Part shown: piece by piece, positions 57,919-64,000 of the stretch | Layout of the letters: the number at the start of each line of letters is the position of its first letter | How positions within the stretch are numbered: the stretch's first letter is position 1 | Assembly: GCF_001642995.1 (NCBI RefSeq) | Contig: NZ_LOHS01000062.1 | Location: 1 to 64,000, forward strand | DNA: 64,000 bases | Reading direction: 5' to 3' | Source: Streptomyces jeddahensis | GTDB taxonomy: Bacteria > Actinomycetota > Actinomycetes > Streptomycetales > Streptomycetaceae | Notes under the pieces: generated by a model | What the model saw: only the letters and a program-made list of their open reading frames with translations | Databases searched by the model: none | What the model was told of the DNA's origin: nothing | Translations under genes and position numbers: made by a program

Positions 57919-58806
57919 TCATGACTGGCCCCGCCCGCGGTCGCGCGGTGCCCAGGGCGTGAGCAGCCGGCCGACGAGCCGTACGACCTCGGAGAAGAGG
58001 ACGCCGAGCACGGCGACGCAGACGATGCCGACGAACATCACGTCGTTCTGGAAGAGCGCCCGCGAGTCGAAGATCAGATGGCCCAGGCCGTTCGTCGCGG
58101 CGATCTGTTCGGACGCGACGATCACGAGCACCGCGACGCCCGCCGCGATCCGGGCACCGACCAGCACCGCGGGCAGTGACGCGGGCAGCAGTACGTGCCG
58201 GAACATCTGCCACGGTGAGGCCCCGAAGACCTGTCCGGCGTCGCGGTGGCCCTCCGGGACCGCCAGGACGGCGGCCATCGTCGAGATCCAGACGAAGAAG
58301 AACACCGTGGCCGCCACCAGCGCCACCTGCGGACCCTCGCCGAGGCCGAACATGTTCAGGAAGATCGGCAGCAGGGCCAGCTTGGGGACGACGTACAGGG
58401 CGTCGAGCAGGGGCTCCAGCGCGGCCCGTACGAGGGACAGCGAGCCCATGAGCAGGCCGAGCGCGTAACCGGTGAGTGTGCCGATCGCGTATCCGGCCAG
58501 GACGCGTTGGAGCGTGGCCCATACGTCCGGCCAGAGATCGCCGTCCGCGGCTCGCTCCCAGCCGTCCGCGAAGATCGTGCTGGGCGCCGGGTAGACACGG
58601 TCGTCGATCCAGCCCTGCACGGCGGCCAGCTGCCACAGCAGGACCAGGACGAGGGGGACGGCGACCGCAAGGGACAGCTCCAGGGCGCGGCGCCTGCGGT
58701 GGGTGCGTACGGGGTGCAGCTCCTGCGGGCCCGGACGGCGTACCAGCACCGCCTCATCGGCGGTGGGCTCCTTGCGTACGTCGGCGGGGGCGGGGTGGAT
58801 GCTCAT
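57919..58806 (-). CDS. ABC transporter permease (SsuC/TauC-like)
   Basis: A 295-residue inner-membrane permease with a 50-residue hydrophilic N-terminus and six helices (LAVAVPLVLVLLWQLAAVQG, VALVAATVFFFVWISTMAAV and others). The EAA-type loop EGHRDAGQVFGASPWQMFRH contacts the ATPase. ATG 58806 overlaps the ATPase stop (ATGA) and GGAGG precedes it. The PAPSTIFADGWE segment is typical for sulfonate/nitrate-type permeases. It works with the neighbouring binding protein and ATPase as an importer. Confidence 0.92.
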   Translation of the reverse strand: MSIHPAPADVRKEPTADEAVLVRRPGPQELHPVRTHRRRRALELSLAVAVPLVLVLLWQLAAVQGWIDDRVYPAPSTIFADGWERAADGDLWPDVWATLQRVLAGYAIGTLTGYALGLLMGSLSLVRAALEPLLDALYVVPKLALLPIFLNMFGLGEGPQVALVAATVFFFVWISTMAAVLAVPEGHRDAGQVFGASPWQMFRHVLLPASLPAVLVGARIAAGVAVLVIVASEQIAATNGLGHLIFDSRALFQNDVMFVGIVCVAVLGVLFSEVVRLVGRLLTPWAPRDRGRGQS

Positions 58807-59606
58807 GCCGGCACCGCCTCCCTGCGGACCTCGCCGCGCAGCAGTTCCCACAGCTCGCTCTTGAGCGCGGTGAACTCCGGGGCCGAGCGGACGTCGCCGG
58901 AGCGCGGGCGGCCGAAGGGCGGGCGGCGTTCGGCGATGATGCGGCCCGGCCGGGCCGACATGACCAGGACCCGGTCGCCGAGGACGATCGCCTCTTCCAG
59001 GCTGTGCGTGATGAAGAGGGTGGTGGTGCTGGTGGTCTGGGTGAGATCGAGGAGCTCGTCCTGGAGGATCGTGCGCAGCTGGGCGTCGAGCGCGGCGAAC
59101 GGCTCGTCCATCAGGAGGATCTCCGGCTCGACGGCCAGCGCGCGGGCGATCGCGACGCGCTGGCGCATGCCGCCGGAGAGGGTGGCGGGGTAGGCGCCCG
59201 CGAAGTCGGCGAGGCCCATGCGGGCCAGCCAGTCACGCGCGCGGGCGTCCGCCTCGCGGCGCGGGACGCGCTGGATGTCGAGGCCGAAGCGGACGTTGGC
59301 CAGGACCGTCTTCCAGTCGTAGATGCCGTAGTCCTGGAAGATCATCGCGGCGGGCCTGGGGGACGCGGTGCGGATCTGCAGTTCGCCCGTGGTGGGGCGG
59401 AGGAGGCCGGCGGCTATGCGGAGAAGGGTGGACTTTCCGCAGCCGGAGGGGCCGACGATGCAGGTGAACTCGCCGGGGGCGATGTCGAGGTCGACGGGGC
59501 CGAGGGCGTGGACCGTCTTCGGGCTCCGGCCGAAGGTGCGGGTGAGGGCGGTGGCCCGGAGTTTCGGGGCCTGGGGGGCTGTGGGCGTTGGGTGCGGCTC
59601 TCCCAC
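58803..59606 (-). CDS. ABC transporter ATPase (SsuB/TauB-like)
   Basis: A 267-residue ATPase with Walker A GPSGCGKST, Q loop MIFQDYGIYDWKTV, signature LSGGMRQRVAIARAL, Walker B ILLMDEPFAALD and H-loop FITHSLEEA. These, and RRE...DWL spacing, place it in the nitrate/sulfonate/taurine group. GTG 59606 has AAGGAG seven bases upstream. First gene of the importer operon; its stop overlaps the permease start. About 190 bp separate it from the convergent end of catR. No regulator is adjacent, and substrate is unknown. Confidence 0.94.
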   Translation of the reverse strand: MGEPHPTPTAPQAPKLRATALTRTFGRSPKTVHALGPVDLDIAPGEFTCIVGPSGCGKSTLLRIAAGLLRPTTGELQIRTASPRPAAMIFQDYGIYDWKTVLANVRFGLDIQRVPRREADARARDWLARMGLADFAGAYPATLSGGMRQRVAIARALAVEPEILLMDEPFAALDAQLRTILQDELLDLTQTTSTTTLFITHSLEEAIVLGDRVLVMSARPGRIIAERRPPFGRPRSGDVRSAPEFTALKSELWELLRGEVRREAVPA

Positions 59607-59796
59607 GGGTCTTCTCCTTGCGGAGTGCGGATATGTGAGCGCCGTTGACGATATGACGGGGTGTCAGATTGGGGAAGGGGGTGTGCGCCTCAAGGCTGCC
59701 CGGAGGCGTCCCGCTGTGCAGGCATGTCAGGCACGCGAGAAGCCCCCGGCGCCGTTCGGTGTCCGGGGGCTTCGGGTGTCGCGTGTCGTACGGGTC

Positions 59797-60213
59797 TCAG
59801 GCGCCCGCGCAGGTCGGGCAGAGGCCGCGGTACGTGACCTCGACGTCCGAGATCGTGAAGCCGAAGCGCTCCGCGTCGGGGAGGTCGGCGAGGGGGTTGC
59901 CCTTCGGGTGGACGTCGCGGATGGCGCCGCACTGGCCGCAGACCAGGTGCTGATGCGGCCGGTGCGCGTTCGGGTCGTAACGTTTCGCGCGCTTGTCCGT
60001 GGCGACCTCGAGCACCTCACCGAGCGAGACGAGCTCGCCCAGCGTGTTGTACACCGTCGCCCGGGAGATCTCGGGCAGCTTGGCTACGGCCCGGGCGTGC
60101 ACCTCGTCGGCCGTCAGATGGACGTGTTCGCCGTCGAGGACCTCGGCCACGACACGCCGCTGCGCGGTCATCCGCCAGCCGCGTCCGCGCAGTCGTTCCA
60201 ACAGGTCGCTCAT
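59797..60213 (-). CDS. catR: Fur-family peroxide-responsive repressor (CatR/FurA-like)
   Basis: A 138-residue Fur-family regulator. The winged helix reads TADEVHARAVAKLPEISRAT then VYNTLGELV; RPHQHLVCGQCG and LCPTCAGA supply the Cys4 structural zinc site (two CxxC pairs), and His/Asp residues around it should bind the regulatory metal whose oxidation senses peroxide. ATG 60213 is the family start. It is divergent from a small reading frame and katG, with AT-rich promoter DNA between, so it probably represses both itself and katG. From memory, in S. coelicolor the CatR gene is not beside katG, whereas FurA is, so the name is by similarity and could equally be furA. Confidence 0.88.
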   Translation of the reverse strand: MSDLLERLRGRGWRMTAQRRVVAEVLDGEHVHLTADEVHARAVAKLPEISRATVYNTLGELVSLGEVLEVATDKRAKRYDPNAHRPHQHLVCGQCGAIRDVHPKGNPLADLPDAERFGFTISDVEVTYRGLCPTCAGA

Positions 60214-60273
60214 AAAGACCAGCCTAACAGCAGGGGAACCAGATCCCGAACGGGTGTGACTTTGGAAGTTTGC

Positions 60274-60301
60274 TTGACTTAGACATTGTCCATTGTAGGA
60301 T
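60274..60301 (+). promoter_or_regulatory. katG-operon promoter with probable CatR operator
   Basis: TTGACT (60274-60279), 16 bases, TAGGAT (60296-60301). The spacer contains GACATTGTC, an imperfect palindrome, and the repeated ATTGT, in a region far more AT-rich than its surroundings. Repressor binding here would block katG and, on the other strand, catR. Confidence 0.6.
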
Positions 60302-60353
60302 CGAGCTCGGCTTTGGCCAAGCGACAGGAACAGGCAGAAGTGACGTGGGCACC

Positions 60354-60530
60354 ATGACCGAACTCCAGACCCCGACCACCGCCGAGGAGCCGCTCGGTGG
60401 CGGACCCCTGGTGACGGCCGCCCGCGCCGCGCTGCTCGAGACCGTCCGGGACGGTGACCACCTCGGCGTCGACGCGATCGTCTCCGGGGTGCGCGATCGC
60501 GTAGGCCACATCTCCCCCCGCAGTTCCTGA
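60354..60530 (+). CDS. 58-residue protein upstream of katG
   Basis: ATG 60354 to stop 60530 encodes MTELQTPTTAEEPLGGGPLV followed by an amphipathic helical part (AARAALLETVRDGDHLGVDA) and IVSGVRDRVGHIS. Codon third positions are G/C-rich and the frame lies in the katG transcript, 33 bp before its start, so it is probably translated. The ribosome site is weak and GTG 60345 is another possible start. It has no recognised family. It could be a small accessory protein of peroxide defence or a leader. Confidence 0.5.
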   Translation: MTELQTPTTAEEPLGGGPLVTAARAALLETVRDGDHLGVDAIVSGVRDRVGHISPRSS

Positions 60531-60548
60531 GCACCGTGTTCCGCCTAG

Positions 60549-62786
<2,238 letters not shown>

Positions 62787-62792
62787 TGGTGA

Positions 62793-62826
62793 CGTCCAGG
62801 TCGGTCACTGCCGGCCGACCTGGACG
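62793..62826 (+). terminator. first hairpin after katG
   Basis: CGTCCAGGTCGG (62793-62804) and CCGACCTGGACG (62815-62826), ten-base loop, seven bases after the katG stop. Confidence 0.8.
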
Positions 62827-62852
62827 CCCTCGGTCCGAGAGCTTGTCGTAAC

Positions 62853-62890
62853 CGGACGGGCCGGAACCCCATGGGGTTCCGGCCCGTCCG
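62853..62890. terminator. second hairpin, 18-bp perfect stem
   Basis: CGGACGGGCCGGAACCCC (62853-62870) is exactly inverted at 62873-62890 around AT. It lies between the convergent katG and CBS genes, so it can act in both directions. Confidence 0.88.
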
Positions 62891-62899
62891 CGTGCCCGC

Positions 62900-63307
62900 C
62901 TAGGGGGCCGCCGCAGGTATCCGCTGCCGGACCCCGGTCCAGCAGCGGACGATGTCGCGTACCGAGACGATGCCGAGCGGCTCGTGGTCACGCTCGTCCA
63001 GCACGATGAGATGCCGGAAGCCGCCGCGCGTCATGGCGTCCGCGGCGTTCTCCAGGGTCCACGCCGGGGCGGCGAAGACGACGTTGTTCGTGGTGTGGGC
63101 GCCGGCCTTCTCGCGGTCCGGGTCCTGGCCGAGGCCGATCGAGTTCAGGATGTCGCGCTCGGTGAGGATGCCGAGCCCGCTCGTGTCGGGGTCGAGAACC
63201 ACGGCGGCGCCGACACGGCGCGCCGACATCAGCTGGGCTGCCTGACGGAGGGTGTGGTCGGGGCCGATGGTGAGGACCAGTGTGCTCATGGCGTCACGGA
63301 CGAGCAT
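62900..63307 (-). CDS. two-CBS-domain protein
   Basis: A 135-residue protein formed by a pair of CBS motifs (VRDAMSTLVLTIGPDHTLRQ ... LGILTERDILN and ENAADAMTRGGFRHLIVLDE ... GIVSVRDIVR), a module that binds adenosine nucleotides such as AMP, ATP or NADH and usually senses energy or redox state. No effector domain is attached, as in many stand-alone Streptomyces and Mycobacterium CBS proteins induced in hypoxia. ATG 63307 is used; GGAGG lies 13 bases upstream, rather far, so ATG 63289 is an alternative. It is convergent with katG. Confidence 0.88.
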   Translation of the reverse strand: MLVRDAMSTLVLTIGPDHTLRQAAQLMSARRVGAAVVLDPDTSGLGILTERDILNSIGLGQDPDREKAGAHTTNNVVFAAPAWTLENAADAMTRGGFRHLIVLDERDHEPLGIVSVRDIVRCWTGVRQRIPAAAP

Positions 63308-63497
63308 GGGATGGAGCCACCTCCTGCGGTTCCGCTTCCGGGCCCCCGGTGCCCGAAGCACCTGTTGAACTCTTCACAAGTTCACAAGTGGGGGGGCCTT
63401 CAGAGTTGCAGCGAAGCGGGAACTCAACAAGGGCGCGCGTACGCACGCTCTTTTACGTTCTTTACCTCCGCGCGCCGGGACCACGGCACCGCCGGCC

Positions 63498-64000
63498 TCA
63501 GTACCGCTGGTTCAGATAACCCAGCAGCTCCTCGTGGAGGGGACCGTTCGACGCGGCCGCGTTTCCGCTGTGCGGGCCCGGACGCCCGTCGAGGCCGGTG
63601 AACGTGCCGCCCGCCTCCGTCACGATGATCGCGTTGGCCGCCATGTCCCACAGGGACAGCTCCGGCTCCGCGCAGATGTCGATGGAGCCTTCGGCGACCA
63701 TCATGTACGGCCAGAAGTCGCCGTAGCCCCGGGTACGCCACACCGCCCGCGTGAGATCCAGGAAGCCGTCGAGCCGCCCCTGCTCCTCCCAGCCCGTCAG
63801 GCTCGAGTACGCGAACGAGGCGTCGGCCAGGCGCCGCACGCGGGAGACCTGCAGGCGGCTCGCGGACGTCAGGCTGCGCCCCGTGTACGCGCCGTGCCCC
63901 TTCGCCGCCCACCAGCGGCGGCCCAGCGCCGGCGCCGACACGACGCCCACCACCGGCTGGAAGCCTCCCTCGCCCGCCTCCATCAGGGAGATCAGCGTGG
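63498..64000 (-). CDS. hisN: histidinol-phosphatase (inositol monophosphatase family), 5' end outside window
   Basis: C-terminal 167 residues of an inositol-monophosphatase-fold enzyme. GGFQPVVGVVSAPALGRRWW and AAKGHGAYTG are typical of Streptomyces HisN, and the second metal motif is LWDMAANAIIVTEAGG. HisN removes phosphate from histidinol phosphate in histidine synthesis. The first metal motif (DPID/GT) must lie beyond base 64000, and the frame is open to the window edge. IMPase-family members are similar enough that another phosphatase cannot be fully excluded. Confidence 0.85.
   Translation of the reverse strand, partial: TLISLMEAGEGGFQPVVGVVSAPALGRRWWAAKGHGAYTGRSLTSASRLQVSRVRRLADASFAYSSLTGWEEQGRLDGFLDLTRAVWRTRGYGDFWPYMMVAEGSIDICAEPELSLWDMAANAIIVTEAGGTFTGLDGRPGPHSGNAAASNGPLHEELLGYLNQRY

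Overview
The window is 64 kb of very GC-rich DNA (roughly 70-73% G+C by eye). Codons nearly all end in G or C, many genes start with GTG, and the gene families present (WblC, CatR, DUF3107, DUF3152, PPA1309, UPF0182, AdnAB, mycoredoxin) point to an actinomycete. The gene order and near-identical recalled proteins (MoeZ, AdnB, WblC) fit the core chromosome of a Streptomyces species. I see no prophage, insertion sequence, CRISPR array or large secondary-metabolite cluster.

Layout. 1-5560: 5' part of a DEAD-box RNA helicase with a long repetitive basic tail, a MiaE-like ferritin-fold protein, and small genes including DUF3107 and a TetR regulator. 5703-8770: an alpha/beta hydrolase coupled to a membrane-anchored DUF3152 zincin with about twenty 12-residue repeats. 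9077-14494: five or six tightly overlapping genes (PelF-type glycosyltransferase, polytopic membrane protein, a decayed-looking small reading frame and leader peptide, an NAD-dependent epimerase, a spherulin-4/GH114-like protein), a candidate exopolysaccharide unit. 14557-19179: moeZ and two tandem secreted S33 peptidase lipoproteins. 19292-22830: a large lysylphosphatidylglycerol-synthase-like membrane protein with a kinase-like segment, and an alkyltransferase-like (ATL) gene.

23356-37812 is a DNA-repair, redox and stress block: adnA, adnB, an M20 peptidase, nudC, mycoredoxin, uvrD2, and wblC behind an upstream reading frame and an intrinsic terminator (an attenuation leader). 37969-51119 holds an ABC1 kinase and ThiF-like pair, a YgjP-type metalloprotease, a TerD-AIM24 fusion with two more AIM24 genes, a Nudix hydrolase with a Zincin_2 (DUF2342) protease, an atypical SDR, moaE, a PDZ-Lon protease and PPA1309. 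51188-54163 is a giant UPF0182 membrane protein. From memory, much of this order (helicase, MiaE-like, DUF3107, TetR, DUF3152, MoeZ, ATL, AdnAB, NudC, mycoredoxin, UvrD2, WhiB7, ABC1, Zincin_2, PDZ-Lon, UPF0182) parallels the Mycobacterium tuberculosis Rv3211 to Rv3193c region, so it is an old actinobacterial neighbourhood.

54210-64000: two identical initiator tRNA genes flank a SEL1-repeat protein. They are followed by an SsuABC/NMT1-type ABC importer, the peroxide regulator CatR divergent from katG, a CBS-domain protein and the truncated hisN. The most interesting items are the wblC attenuation leader, the Pel-like cluster, the TerD-AIM24 operon, the repeat-bearing zincin, and a 12-bp palindrome (CACGCGCGCGTG) that occurs at least nine times.
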